The notes below the pieces were generated by a model, which was not told the DNA's origin, did not search any database, and saw nothing but the letters and a program-made list of their open reading frames with translations. 64,000 nt of DNA, taken from JALZMG01 sp963739975 (GTDB lineage Bacteria > Actinomycetota > Acidimicrobiia > Acidimicrobiales > Ilumatobacteraceae). The position numbers were made by a program, and so were the translations under genes. Below, piece after piece: positions 45,032-53,890 of the stretch; the first letter of the stretch is position 1, and each line of letters starts with the position of its first letter. Location: contig CAVUCK010000017.1 in assembly GCA_963739975.1 (NCBI GenBank), forward strand, positions 124,001-188,000, in the 5' to 3' direction.

Positions 45032-47515
45032 TCAGGCGGTCACGCCCAGGGCGCCGTCGGCGACGTCGACGCGGATGGCGCCGCCGTCGGTGACCTTGCC
45101 CTCCAGCAACAGCATCGCCGCCTGGTCGCCGATCTCGCGCTGGATGATCCGCTTCAGCGGGCGGGCGCCGAACGCCGGGTCGAAGCCCTCCCTTGCCAGG
45201 TGGGCCATCGCTTCGGCCGACACGTCGAGGTCGATCCGCCGCTCGGCCAGCCGTTCCCGCCAGCGCTCGAGCTGGATGTCGACGATGCGCGTGAGATCGT
45301 CCTCGGTCAGGGCCTTGAACCGGATGATCTCGTCGACCCGGTTGACGAACTCGGGCCGGAAGAAGTCGAGCGGGTCGCCCGGCAGGTTCGACGTCATGAT
45401 CAACACGACGTTGGTGAAGTCGACGGTCCGGCCCTGTCCGTCGGTCAGGCGACCGTCGTCGAGCACCTGCAGCAACGTGTTGAACACGTCGGGGTGGGCC
45501 TTCTCGATCTCGTCGAGCAGGACCACCGAGTACGGGCGGCGGCGCACGGCCTCGGTCAGCTGACCACCCTCGTCGTAGCCGACGTACCCCGGCGGCGCAC
45601 CGATCAGGCGGGACACCGAGAACTTCTCCATGTACTCGCCCATGTCGATGCGCACCATGGCGTGCACGTCGTCGAACAGGAACTGGGCCAGCGCCCGGGC
45701 CAGCTCGGTCTTGCCCACGCCGGTCGGGCCGAGGAACATGAACGAGCCGATCGGCCGGTCGGGGTCCGACAGGCCGGCGCGGCTGCGGCGCACGGCGTTG
45801 GCCACCGCCCGCACGGCGTCGTCCTGACCGATGACGCGCTCGTGGAGGTGCTCCTCGAGGTGGATCAGCTTGGCCGCCTCGGCCTCCATCAGCCGGCTGA
45901 CGGGCACGCCGGTCCACTTGGACACGACCTCGGCGATGTCCTCGGCGTCGACCTCCTCCTTGAGCATCCGCTTGTCGGCCTGCAGCTCGTCGAGGTGCGA
46001 CGTCGCCTCGTCGATCCGCCGCTCCAGCTCGGGGATCCGGCCATACCGGATCTCGGCGGCGACGTTGAGGTCCGGCTCGCGCTCGAGCTGGGTGCGCAGC
46101 TGCTCGAGCTCCTCCTTCAGCGTGCGGATGGCGTCGATCGCGGCGCGCTCGGCCTCCCAGTGCTGCTTCATGCCGGCGACCTCGGCGTTGAGTCCGGCCA
46201 GCTCGTCGGTCAAGGCGTCGAGCCGGGCGCGCGAGGCGTCGTCGTCCTCCTTGTCCAACGCCACCTGCTCGATCTCCAGCTGCAGGATCCGCCGCTCGAC
46301 GACGTCGATCTCGGTCGGCATCGAGTCGATCTCGATGCGCAGCTTGCTGGCCGCCTCGTCGACGAGGTCGATGGCCTTGTCGGGGAGGAAGCGGTTGGTC
46401 AGGTACCGGTTCGACAGCACAGCGGCGGCGACGAGCGCCGAGTCCTGGATGCGCACGCCGTGGTGCACCTCGTAGCGCTCCTTCAGACCGCGCAGGATGC
46501 CGACGGTGTCCTCGACGGACGGCTCGGCCACGTACACCTGCTGGAAGCGCCGCTCGAGGGCGGGGTCCTTCTCGACGTACTTGCGGTACTCGTCGAGTGT
46601 CGTCGCCCCGATCATCCGCAGCTCGCCGCGAGCGAGCATCGGCTTGATCATGTTGCCGGCGTCGAGGGCGCCCTCGGCCCCGCCGGCGCCGACGATGGTG
46701 TGCAGCTCGTCGACGAACGTGATGACCTCGCCGGCGGCGTCGGTGATCTCCTTGAGCACCGCCTTGAGCCGCTCCTCGAACTCGCCGCGGTACTTCGCGC
46801 CGGCCAGCATCGACCCGATGTCGAGGGCGATCAGGCGCTTGGACTTGAGCCCCTCGGGCACGTCGCCGTCGGCGATGCGCCGGGCCAGGCCCTCGACGAT
46901 GGCGGTCTTTCCGACGCCCGGTTCACCGATCAGGACCGGGTTGTTCTTCGTCCGCCGGGAGAGGACCTGGATGACCCGGCGGATCTCGTCGTCGCGCCCG
47001 ATGACCGGATCGATCTTGCCCTCGCGGGCGCGCGCCGTGAGGTCCTGCCCGTAGCGCTCGAGGGCCTGGAACTGGTCCTCGGGGTTCTGCGACGTGACGC
47101 GATGCGAGCCGCGGACCTCCTGGAGCACCTGCAGCAGCTCCTCGGTGCCGACGCCGAGCCGATCGTGCATGGCGAGCAGCAGGTGCTCGACCGACAGGAA
47201 GTCGTCGCGCAGGTCGTGCTGGATCTGCTGGGCGTCGTCGAAGACCTGGTTCATCGCCCGCCCGAGGCGCGGTTCGTCGCCGCCGTAGGCCTTGGGGAGC
47301 TTGCCCACGGCCTCGTCGGCCCGGTTGCGGACCATCAGCGGGGCCTGGCCGAGCTTGGCCAGCACGGCGGGCACGATCGTGTCGTCCTGGCGGGTCACCG
47401 CAGCCAGGAGGTGGTCAGGAGTCAGTTCGGGGTTGGAGTTGGCCTTGGCCTGGTCGATGGCGGCGGCCATCGCCTCCTGGGTCTTCAGCGTCCACTTCTT
47501 GGGGTCCAGCACCAT
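45032..47515 (-). CDS. clpB: ATP-dependent disaggregase ClpB
   Basis: 827 aa. N-terminal Clp repeat domain (1-145), first AAA+ ring with Walker A GEPGVGKT (197-204), long middle coiled-coil domain (about 400-520) that distinguishes ClpB from ClpA/C, and second AAA+ ring with GPTGVGKTE, GAPPGYVGYDEGGQLTE and LDEIEKAHPDVFN. Works with DnaK to rescue aggregated proteins. Slightly shorter than the usual 850-870 aa. Upstream (47518-47600) there is an AT-richer stretch with CTTATAC and ACTCAAC on the coding strand, which could be a promoter; a HspR (HAIR) site is not clear. Confidence 0.97.
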   Translation of the reverse strand: MVLDPKKWTLKTQEAMAAAIDQAKANSNPELTPDHLLAAVTRQDDTIVPAVLAKLGQAPLMVRNRADEAVGKLPKAYGGDEPRLGRAMNQVFDDAQQIQHDLRDDFLSVEHLLLAMHDRLGVGTEELLQVLQEVRGSHRVTSQNPEDQFQALERYGQDLTARAREGKIDPVIGRDDEIRRVIQVLSRRTKNNPVLIGEPGVGKTAIVEGLARRIADGDVPEGLKSKRLIALDIGSMLAGAKYRGEFEERLKAVLKEITDAAGEVITFVDELHTIVGAGGAEGALDAGNMIKPMLARGELRMIGATTLDEYRKYVEKDPALERRFQQVYVAEPSVEDTVGILRGLKERYEVHHGVRIQDSALVAAAVLSNRYLTNRFLPDKAIDLVDEAASKLRIEIDSMPTEIDVVERRILQLEIEQVALDKEDDDASRARLDALTDELAGLNAEVAGMKQHWEAERAAIDAIRTLKEELEQLRTQLEREPDLNVAAEIRYGRIPELERRIDEATSHLDELQADKRMLKEEVDAEDIAEVVSKWTGVPVSRLMEAEAAKLIHLEEHLHERVIGQDDAVRAVANAVRRSRAGLSDPDRPIGSFMFLGPTGVGKTELARALAQFLFDDVHAMVRIDMGEYMEKFSVSRLIGAPPGYVGYDEGGQLTEAVRRRPYSVVLLDEIEKAHPDVFNTLLQVLDDGRLTDGQGRTVDFTNVVLIMTSNLPGDPLDFFRPEFVNRVDEIIRFKALTEDDLTRIVDIQLERWRERLAERRIDLDVSAEAMAHLAREGFDPAFGARPLKRIIQREIGDQAAMLLLEGKVTDGGAIRVDVADGALGVTA

Positions 47516-47697
47516 CCGACCAGGCTACCTCCAAGTAGAAAAGTTGAGTCGCCTTGTATAAGGTTTTGAGGGACGCTTCGGGCTGAGAACCATTGCCGAT
47601 GCCCGGCGGTTTGCATTACGGTTCGATGTCGGCACGCGCGGAGACGAGCCACCATCTCAGACGCTGGCGGGCAGCGACCACCTCAGGAGCGCCCCAC

Positions 47698-48213
47698 ATG
47701 GATCTCTCGATCTCCCGCCCGTCGCGCTGGCAGCGCGTCACGCGACGCACCTCGACCCTTGGCGCCTTCGGTGCCTCGGCGCTGATCGCCGTCGGATCGC
47801 TGGTCCCGACGATCCAGCAGTGCGCCCCACCGAGCCAGCAGCAACAGGTCGTCGACATCACCAACCAGCGTCGCGCCGAATACGGCCGCCCCGCTGTCCG
47901 AGTCAACAGCGCGCTGAGCACGGCGGCGCAGCGCCACTCCGAGTGGCAAGCCCGCAACGCCACGATGAGCCACACCGGCAGCGGCGGCTCGTCGGCGGGC
48001 CAGCGCATCGCCGCCACCGGGTACTGGGCCTGCGCGTGGGCGGAGAACGTTGCCGCCGGCCAGCCGGACGCCCAGCGGGTGATGAGCTCGTGGATGAACA
48101 GCGCGGGCCATCGCGCCAACATCCTCGGCAACTACCGGGAGATCGGCGTCGGGCTGGCCTACTCGTCCGGCGGCACGCCGTACTGGACGATGGTGCTGGC
48201 GACGAGCTGTTGA
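47698..48213 (+). CDS. CAP/SCP-domain secreted protein
   Basis: 171 aa from ATG 47698, preceded by AGGAG; an earlier in-frame ATG at 47593 lacks one. The N-terminus is a signal-type sequence (RRTSTLGAFGASALIAVGSLVPTI). The CAP domain follows: ITNQRRAEYGRPAVRVNSALSTAAQRHSEWQA, MSHTG, AWAENVAAGQPD, VMSSWMNSAGHRANILGNYREIGVGLAY and YWTMVLATSC. The CAP His/Glu residues (HSEW, AENV, GHR) are present. Extracellular; the family's bacterial role is largely unknown. Confidence 0.92.
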   Translation: MDLSISRPSRWQRVTRRTSTLGAFGASALIAVGSLVPTIQQCAPPSQQQQVVDITNQRRAEYGRPAVRVNSALSTAAQRHSEWQARNATMSHTGSGGSSAGQRIAATGYWACAWAENVAAGQPDAQRVMSSWMNSAGHRANILGNYREIGVGLAYSSGGTPYWTMVLATSC

Positions 48214-48244
48214 GGCGCCGTCATCCGGTGACAGGCTGGGGTCC

Positions 48245-48490
48245 ATGACCGACGAAGAGTTGTTCGCCCGGATCGGTGAGCTGGTCGACGAGGAGCACCA
48301 GCTCGAGCGCGGTGCCGCGCCGGGCCGTCCACTCGGCGAGGACGAGGCGCAACGCCTGGCCAGCCTGGAGGTCGCCCTTGACCAGTGCTGGGACCTGCTG
48401 CGCCAGCGGCGGGCCCGGCGCAACGCCGGTCAGAACCCCGACGACGCCCACGTCCGCCCGGCCGACGTGGTCGAGGGCTACCAGCAGTAG
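48245..48490 (+). CDS. DUF2630 family protein
   Basis: 81 aa. The whole length matches DUF2630: MTDEELFARIGELVDEEHQL, a short Gly/Pro linker, then LASLEVALDQCWDLLRQRRARRNAGQNPDDAHVRP and the terminal VEGYQQ. A small helical actinobacterial protein of unknown function, cytoplasmic. Confidence 0.93.
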   Translation: MTDEELFARIGELVDEEHQLERGAAPGRPLGEDEAQRLASLEVALDQCWDLLRQRRARRNAGQNPDDAHVRPADVVEGYQQ

Positions 48491-48597
48491 TCGGCACCCG
48501 TCGTCCCCGTCCTAGCCAGGGTTCCGTCTGGACGGTCAGCCAATCCTCTGACCAGGAGCGGGCTTCCCCGGTCCGGTGACACCCGCTCGGTAGGTTC

Positions 48598-51579
48598 GTG
48601 ACCATGCCGAGCCGCCGTCCGCTCCGGGCCCCGGAGCGGACAAGGTCGGCGCCCGCGGCGCCGGCCACGCTGCTGTTCACGTGGCAGGACGGGGCGGCGC
48701 ACCTGTGGGGGTGGGACGGCCGCCAGACCATGCCGCCGGGTTGGCTGGACCGCACCGTGCGGCCCACCTTCGGCTGGCACGGGTCCACGAGCTGGGGCGG
48801 GAGGTTCGACTCGTTCGACTTGGTGCTGCCGGACGGGCAGCGGTTCCGGCCGCCATCGGTGCGCCTGTCGGGCACGGCGCTCGTGGTGTGGTTGCGCTCG
48901 GCCGACCGCCGCGCCCGCTCCAGCGACGCGATGCGGTGGCTCGACGCCGTCGCCTCCCTGGCCGCCGACGGTGTCGCCCACGGCCACGTGACGCCCGTCG
49001 TGCGCGTCGAGCAGGGGCGCACCGTCGCCCGCTGGCTCCCCGTCACCGACCTCGTGATCGACGACGCATTGGCCGACCTGGTCGCCGCGGCACCGCCCAT
49101 CGCCCTCGGTGGAGGAGCCACCGACGCCGATCCTGCGGCGCTGGCCGCCGAGTTGCACGGCGCGCTGGTCGACGCCATCGCCCGCCAGCACCTCGCCGAC
49201 CGGTGGTGGGTCCCCGACGTCCCCCGACGGCGGGCACCGACCACCGCTGCAGTGCGCGCCGTGTTCCAGGCACTGTCGCGACCGGATCCACTCGTCGACG
49301 AGCGCGTCGACGCGACCGCGCTCGCCGCCGTCGACGCCCGGCTGCAGCGGCGCAGCCGGCGGGCGCACGGCGAGCCCGTCGTGCTGGCGCGCCTGCGGCT
49401 GTTGGTGCCCGACGAACTCGACGAGGACTGGGAGGTCCGTCTGGAGCTCGTCGACGAGCTCGACACCGGGCGGTGGTGCGCGGCGGACGACGTCTGGGAT
49501 CACACGCCGCTGGCCGTCGAGCTGGCCGGGGGGGCTGACGGCGTGGACGTCCTCACGGACGTGCTCACCGCCACGGCGGCGACGGTTGCCGGTGGCGTCG
49601 ACGGGCTGGCCGAGCTGGCCACGCAGCACGAGCCGTGCTCGGTGACGTTCGACGTCGAGGCGGCCGAACGGTTCGTCGAACAGGCGCCGGCCCAGCTCGA
49701 GCGGCTGGGCATCGAGCTCGTCGGACCCGAGCGGCTGGTGCGCGGCGGGGTCGCCGTGCGCGGGCGGGTGACGCCGGCTCCGACCGCCGACCGGCCCGGC
49801 GGGTTCGCCCGCGAGGCCGTGGTCGACTGGCGGTTGGTCATCGCCGACGACGACGGTCCCGCCGCCCTGTCCGCCGCCGAACTGGAGCGCGCCGAGGCGG
49901 CCGGGGCGACGCTGCTGCACACGGGCCGGCGCTGGGTCCGCCTCGACCCCGCCGCGCTCCGACGGGCGCGCCAACGGCTGGAGGACCACGCCCGCCAACA
50001 CCGCCGGCTCGGCGCCGCCGACCTGCTCCGGTTGGCCGCCGACGGTGAGCTCGAGGTCGCCGCGGCGTCGACGGACCGGGCGTGGACCGACGACCTCCTG
50101 GCCGGCCTCCCCGACGACCGCCTGCGCGAAGCGACCGAGGCGCCGCAGTTCACCGGACAGCTCCGGCCCTACCAGCGGCGCGGGTTGGGCTGGATGCAGT
50201 TCCTCGATCGGTTGGGGCTCGGCGGGTGCCTCGCCGACGACATGGGGCTCGGCAAGACGGCCACGGCGCTGGCCCACCTCCTGGTCCGCCCGGGACCGCA
50301 CCTTGTCGTCTGCCCGCTGTCGGTGGTGCACAACTGGGTCGCCGAGGCGGCGCGCTTCACGCCCAGCCAGCGCGTGGTCGTGCACCACGGTGCCGACCGG
50401 GCGACCAACGGCCAGGAGGACCTCGCCGGCGCGGATCTCGTCGTCACGACGTACGGGCTGCTGCCGCGCGATCTCGCTCACCTCGCCTCGATCTCGTGGT
50501 CGACGATCGTCCTCGACGAGGCCCAGGTCATCAAGAACCCGGCGACCAAGGCGGCCAAGGCCGTGCGGGCGCTGCCCGCCGGGCAGAAGCTGGCGCTCAC
50601 GGGCACGCCCGTCGAGAACCGCCTGACCGAGCTGTGGGCGATCCTCGACGCCGTGAACCCGGGACTGCTCGGCAGCCGCGAGCAGTTCCGCCACCGCTAC
50701 GCCAAGCCGATCGAGCGCTCCGCCGACGCCGACGCCGCGGCGCGCCTGCGGCGCATCACCCAGCCGTTCGTCCTGCGCCGCAGCAAAGCCGACCGCCAGC
50801 TCCTCCCCGAGCTCCCCGACAAGATCGAGCAGATCGCCTGGGCGGGACTCACCCGCGAGCAGTCCGTGCTGTACCAGCACGTCGTCGATCAGCTGCTCGC
50901 CGACGCCGCCGACACGACGGGCATGCGCCGACGCGGGCTCGTGCTGGCGGCGCTGATGCGCCTCAAGCAGATCTGCAACCATCCGGCCCACGCTCTCGGC
51001 GATGGCTCGCGGCTCGGCGGGCGCTCCGGGAAGCTGGCCCGCTACGACGAGCTCGTCGACGAGCTGATCGACGTCGACGAGCGGGCGCTCGTGTTCACGC
51101 AGTTTCGAGAGATGGGCGAGCTGCTGCGCCGCCACGCCGCCGAGCGGCTGGGCCTGCGAGTGCCGTTCCTGCACGGTGGCGTGGCGCGGGTACGACGGGA
51201 GTCGATGGTCGCCGACTTCCAGGCCGGTGCCGGCCCGCCGCTGCTGCTGATCTCGCTCAAGGCCGGAGGCACGGGGCTCAACCTCACGGCGGCCAGCCAG
51301 GTCATCCACTACGACCGGTGGTGGAACCCGGCCGTCGAGGACCAGGCGACCGACCGGGCATGGCGGATGGGTCAGGGCCGCACCGTGGTCGTGCACAAGC
51401 TGGTGTGCGAGGGCACGGTCGAGGAGCGGATCGCCACGATGATCGACGAGAAGCGGGCGCTGGCCGATGCCGTGGTCGGCAGCGGGGAGGCGTGGCTGTC
51501 AGAGCTGTCGACGGCAGAGCTGCGCGACCTGGTCACCCTCGACACCGCGGCCGTCACCACCACGGCGGATCGTCGATGA
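48598..51579 (+). CDS. SNF2-family DEAD/DEAH-box helicase
   Basis: 993 aa from GTG 48598. An N-terminal half typical of bacterial SNF2 proteins (SNF2_assoc-like, with AGATLLHTGRRWVRLDPAAL near 440), then the helicase core: motif I DDMGLGKTATALA near 550, Ia VVCPLSVVHNW, motif II DEAQ (VLDEAQVIKNP) near 640, III LTGTPVENRLTELWAIL, V GGTGLNLTAASQVIHYDRWWNPAVEDQATDR and VI RAWRMGQ near 920. ATP-dependent translocase on double-stranded DNA, presumably remodelling protein-DNA complexes. Its stop overlaps the start of the SWIM gene (ATGA). Confidence 0.95.
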   Translation: MTMPSRRPLRAPERTRSAPAAPATLLFTWQDGAAHLWGWDGRQTMPPGWLDRTVRPTFGWHGSTSWGGRFDSFDLVLPDGQRFRPPSVRLSGTALVVWLRSADRRARSSDAMRWLDAVASLAADGVAHGHVTPVVRVEQGRTVARWLPVTDLVIDDALADLVAAAPPIALGGGATDADPAALAAELHGALVDAIARQHLADRWWVPDVPRRRAPTTAAVRAVFQALSRPDPLVDERVDATALAAVDARLQRRSRRAHGEPVVLARLRLLVPDELDEDWEVRLELVDELDTGRWCAADDVWDHTPLAVELAGGADGVDVLTDVLTATAATVAGGVDGLAELATQHEPCSVTFDVEAAERFVEQAPAQLERLGIELVGPERLVRGGVAVRGRVTPAPTADRPGGFAREAVVDWRLVIADDDGPAALSAAELERAEAAGATLLHTGRRWVRLDPAALRRARQRLEDHARQHRRLGAADLLRLAADGELEVAAASTDRAWTDDLLAGLPDDRLREATEAPQFTGQLRPYQRRGLGWMQFLDRLGLGGCLADDMGLGKTATALAHLLVRPGPHLVVCPLSVVHNWVAEAARFTPSQRVVVHHGADRATNGQEDLAGADLVVTTYGLLPRDLAHLASISWSTIVLDEAQVIKNPATKAAKAVRALPAGQKLALTGTPVENRLTELWAILDAVNPGLLGSREQFRHRYAKPIERSADADAAARLRRITQPFVLRRSKADRQLLPELPDKIEQIAWAGLTREQSVLYQHVVDQLLADAADTTGMRRRGLVLAALMRLKQICNHPAHALGDGSRLGGRSGKLARYDELVDELIDVDERALVFTQFREMGELLRRHAAERLGLRVPFLHGGVARVRRESMVADFQAGAGPPLLLISLKAGGTGLNLTAASQVIHYDRWWNPAVEDQATDRAWRMGQGRTVVVHKLVCEGTVEERIATMIDEKRALADAVVGSGEAWLSELSTAELRDLVTLDTAAVTTTADRR

Positions 51580-52226
51580 CGCCGCCCCGACGCAACACCG
51601 GCGGCGCCCCACCGCGCGGACAGGTCGCCGCCGTCATGCTGCGGGCGTTGGCCGCCGAGCTGTCGGACCCCGGTCGCTTCCGGCGTGCCGTCGCCTACGC
51701 CCGAGACGACGCCGTGCTCGACCTCGACGTCGGCGCCGGCGTCGTCCGCGTCCTGGTGCGCGGCTCCCGGTTCGAGCCGTACCAGGCGCACGTGTGGGTG
51801 GACCCCGTCGGCGACGACGTCCACGGGCTGGCCCTCGTACCGCGCCGCGACGAGGTCGTCGCCGACTGCACGTGCCCCGACGACAGCCCGTACCCCGGGG
51901 CGTTCTGCAAGCACGCCCTTGCCGGGTTGCTGGTGCTGGCAGATGCCGTCACCACGGACCCCGAACTGCTCGCCACGTGGCGCGCCGACCGCGACGCCGA
52001 CGGCCCGTCTCGACCCGTGCGTTCATCGACAGCTGACCCCTCGGGATCCGTCGAGCCCGTCGAGCAGGTCGACGTGTTGGCCACGTCGATCACCTTCCCG
52101 CGCCCGTTGCCCGACCTGCGCCGTGTCCCCAGCCGCCTCCCGGTGGCCATGGCTCGTCACGACGAGCTGTCGGACCTCGTCGCCGACGTGCTCACCGACG
52201 CCCTGACGACCCTGCGCGCCCGCTGA
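51576..52226 (+). CDS. SWIM zinc-finger protein, partner of the SNF2 helicase
   Basis: 216 aa from ATG 51576, four-base overlap with the helicase gene. The SWIM motif C-x-C-xn-C-x-H is seen in DCTCPDDSPYPGAFCKHALA (about residues 90-109), after a domain with SDPGRFRRAVAYARDDAVLDLDV. SWIM proteins coupled to SNF2 helicases are widespread in actinobacteria and are thought to contribute DNA or protein binding. The C-terminal half is low in complexity (SSTADPSGSVEPVEQ) with a short conserved end. Confidence 0.92.
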   Translation: MTPPRRNTGGAPPRGQVAAVMLRALAAELSDPGRFRRAVAYARDDAVLDLDVGAGVVRVLVRGSRFEPYQAHVWVDPVGDDVHGLALVPRRDEVVADCTCPDDSPYPGAFCKHALAGLLVLADAVTTDPELLATWRADRDADGPSRPVRSSTADPSGSVEPVEQVDVLATSITFPRPLPDLRRVPSRLPVAMARHDELSDLVADVLTDALTTLRAR

Positions 52227-52344
52227 CGAGGGTCAGCGCTCTGCGGTCGAGCCGGCGGCGGCGGGCGCCGGCGAACTCCTCGCGCACGTGCTGGTGGCGG
52301 TCGTGGCGCAGCTGCCAGGCGGTGTCGACGGTGATGAAGTGCAT
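52192..52344 (-). CDS. Small protein with strong ribosome binding site
   Basis: 50 aa from ATG 52344 (MHFITVDTAWQLRHDRHQHVREEF, then a basic tail). It has AGGAGG about seven bases upstream, the strongest such site in this part of the window. The pattern of a short acidic/aromatic start followed by a basic helix RHDRHQHVREEF resembles small proteins often found next to regulators in actinobacteria, but no family can be named. It diverges from the WYL regulator at 52428 and shares its 83-base upstream region with the inverted repeat at 52394. The last 35 bases overlap the SWIM gene. Confidence 0.5.
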   Translation of the reverse strand: MHFITVDTAWQLRHDRHQHVREEFAGARRRRLDRRALTLVSGRAGSSGRR

Positions 52345-52393
52345 GGGTGTCCTCCTCGTCCGGGTTCCTGGCATCGAACGTACGGACGATCGT

Positions 52394-52408
52394 GGACAGA
52401 ACATGTCC
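52394..52408. promoter_or_regulatory. Inverted repeat GGACAGAACATGTCC, possible WYL operator
   Basis: GGACA and TGTCC arms with a five-base spacer, 20 bases before the GTG of the WYL regulator and 50 bases before the divergent small ORF. Position between the two divergent starts fits an autoregulatory operator; binding is inferred. Confidence 0.4.
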
Positions 52409-52427
52409 GCATCTTCTGGCACGCTGT

Positions 52428-53405
52428 GTGTCCATCGACACCCCCGTCAGACTCCTGCGGCTCCTGGTGCTCTTCTCGTCGCGGCCCCAGTGGTCGGCGA
52501 GTGAGCTGGTCGACCGACTCGAGATCACCGACCGCACGCTGCGGCGCGACGTCACCCGGCTGCGCGACCTCGGCTACCCGATCGAGAGCGTCGCCGGCCG
52601 GTACGGCGGGTACCGCCTCGGCGCGGGAGGCCGCCTGCCGCCGCTGCTGCTCGACGACGACGAGGCGGTCGCCGTGTCCGTTGCGCTCAGGGACCTGTCG
52701 AGTGCCGCTGACGCCCAGCTCGGTGAGGCGGCGTTGGCCGCCCTGACCAAGCTGGCCCAGGTGTTGCCCAGCGCGCTGCGGGAGCGGGTCGACACGCTGG
52801 CCGAGGTGAGCGTGCGGCTGGGCCGGCCCGGTCCTGCGGGCGTGGAGCGCACCGACACCGCCACGTTGATGGCGCTCGCCCAGGCGTGCCGGCGCGGCGA
52901 GCGGGTGCGCTTCGACTACCGCGCCGGTGACGACCGGACGAGTCGCCGCCACGTGGAGCCGCACCGGCTGGTGTCGCTGCGCTCGCGCTGGTACCTCGTG
53001 GCGTTCGACCTCGATCGGGACGATTGGCGCACGTTCCGCATCGACCGGGTCGGTCCGCCGGCGGCGACGGGTGCCCGCAGCGCCGAGCGTCCCGCGCCGG
53101 ACGCCGCCGCCCTGGTGGCCGAGGGGGTGGCCGTGCGGGTCTACGACTGGAACGCGAGGGTCCACCTGCCCGTCGGCGCCGACGCAGCGGCGCGTGAGAT
53201 CGCGCCGACGGTCGGGGTGATCGAGCCCGTGGATGCGGACACGTGCATCGTGACCATCGGCGGCGATCCCGACTGGATCGCCCGGTACCTGGCCAGCCTT
53301 CCGTTCGATGTCGAGCTCGACGACTCACCCGAGGTCCGCAAGGAGCTCGACCTCCTCGCCACCCGCCTCCACGCCACGGCCACACGCCACACCACCACGT
53401 TCTGA
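52428..53405 (+). CDS. WYL-domain transcriptional regulator (YafY/DeoR type)
   Basis: 325 aa from GTG 52428 (MSIDTPVRLLRLLVLFSSRPQWSASEL). N-terminal winged helix-turn-helix (RLEITDRTLRRDVTRLRDLGYPIES) and VAGRYGGYRLG, followed by the WYL domain (about 145-225: RRGERVRFDYRAG, RHVEPHRLVSLRSRWYLVAFDLDRDDWRTFRIDRV) and the C-terminal WCX extension. WYL domains bind ligands, in some cases nucleic acids or nucleotides. A start further upstream would run through the inverted repeat at 52394. Probable target: itself and the divergent small gene. Confidence 0.92.
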   Translation: MSIDTPVRLLRLLVLFSSRPQWSASELVDRLEITDRTLRRDVTRLRDLGYPIESVAGRYGGYRLGAGGRLPPLLLDDDEAVAVSVALRDLSSAADAQLGEAALAALTKLAQVLPSALRERVDTLAEVSVRLGRPGPAGVERTDTATLMALAQACRRGERVRFDYRAGDDRTSRRHVEPHRLVSLRSRWYLVAFDLDRDDWRTFRIDRVGPPAATGARSAERPAPDAAALVAEGVAVRVYDWNARVHLPVGADAAAREIAPTVGVIEPVDADTCIVTIGGDPDWIARYLASLPFDVELDDSPEVRKELDLLATRLHATATRHTTTF

Positions 53406-53411
53406 GGCAGC

Positions 53412-53435
53412 ATCGCCATCGACGACGATGGCGAT
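53412..53435 (+). terminator. Hairpin after the WYL gene
   Basis: Perfect ten-base arms ATCGCCATCG (53412-53421) and CGATGGCGAT (53426-53435) with loop ACGA, starting seven bases after the WYL stop. There is no T run, as is usual in high-GC actinobacteria. Confidence 0.6.
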
Positions 53436-53488
53436 TCGACCGCGAAATCGTCCACGGCCCGGCAATCGTTCAATCCCGGCCGCTGGGC

Positions 53489-53890
53489 GTGACGCATGAT
53501 CGTTCGGTGAATCCGCCCGCCATGGTCGTCGCCGACGCCGGCGGCCGCATCGTGCACTGGAGCGCCGGCGCCGCCGAGCTGTTCGGCCATGCCGTCGAGG
53601 ACGCCCTCGGCGAGCCTGTCGACCTCATCGTGCCGCCGGCCTACCGCGACCGGCACTGGGCGGGGTTCCACCGGGCGATGGCGACCGGCGACTGCCGTCT
53701 GGACGGCGCGGCGACCAACCTGCCGACGCTGCACCGCGACGGCACCGTCCGGGTGATCCCCGGCCGGTTCGTGTTCCTGGTCGATCCACGCGGCACGCCG
53801 ATCGGCGCGGCGGCGATCTACGCCGACCCGGCCGGCGGCGAGGAGGAGTGGGGACCGATCATCGAGCTGCCATCGGTGCCCGGCCCGTGA
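53489..53890 (+). CDS. Single PAS-domain protein
   Basis: 133 aa from GTG 53489 (MTHDRSVNPPAMVVADAGG); GTG 53507 is an alternative. One PAS fold: AMVVADAGGRIVHWSAGAAELFGHAVEDALGEPVDLIVPPAYRD, then HRDGTVRVIPGRFVFLVDPRGTPIGAAAIYAD. No output domain, so it must act by binding a partner. Its stop overlaps the GTG of the first ABC exporter gene (GTGA), suggesting that it senses something for, or regulates, the exporter. Confidence 0.85.
   Translation: MTHDRSVNPPAMVVADAGGRIVHWSAGAAELFGHAVEDALGEPVDLIVPPAYRDRHWAGFHRAMATGDCRLDGAATNLPTLHRDGTVRVIPGRFVFLVDPRGTPIGAAAIYADPAGGEEEWGPIIELPSVPGP

Noticed and set aside
47516..47600. HspR (HAIR) operator upstream of clpB
   Set aside because: Only one half-site (ACTCAAC) is close to the consensus; the other half is too degenerate to support a call.
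48478..51396. 972-codon minus-strand frame opposite the SNF2 gene
   Set aside because: Composition bias of a GC-rich shadow frame; the plus strand has all helicase motifs.
52233..53165. Minus-strand 310-codon frame under the WYL gene
   Set aside because: Antisense shadow; only the 50-codon frame ending at 52192 with AGGAGG is supported on this strand.
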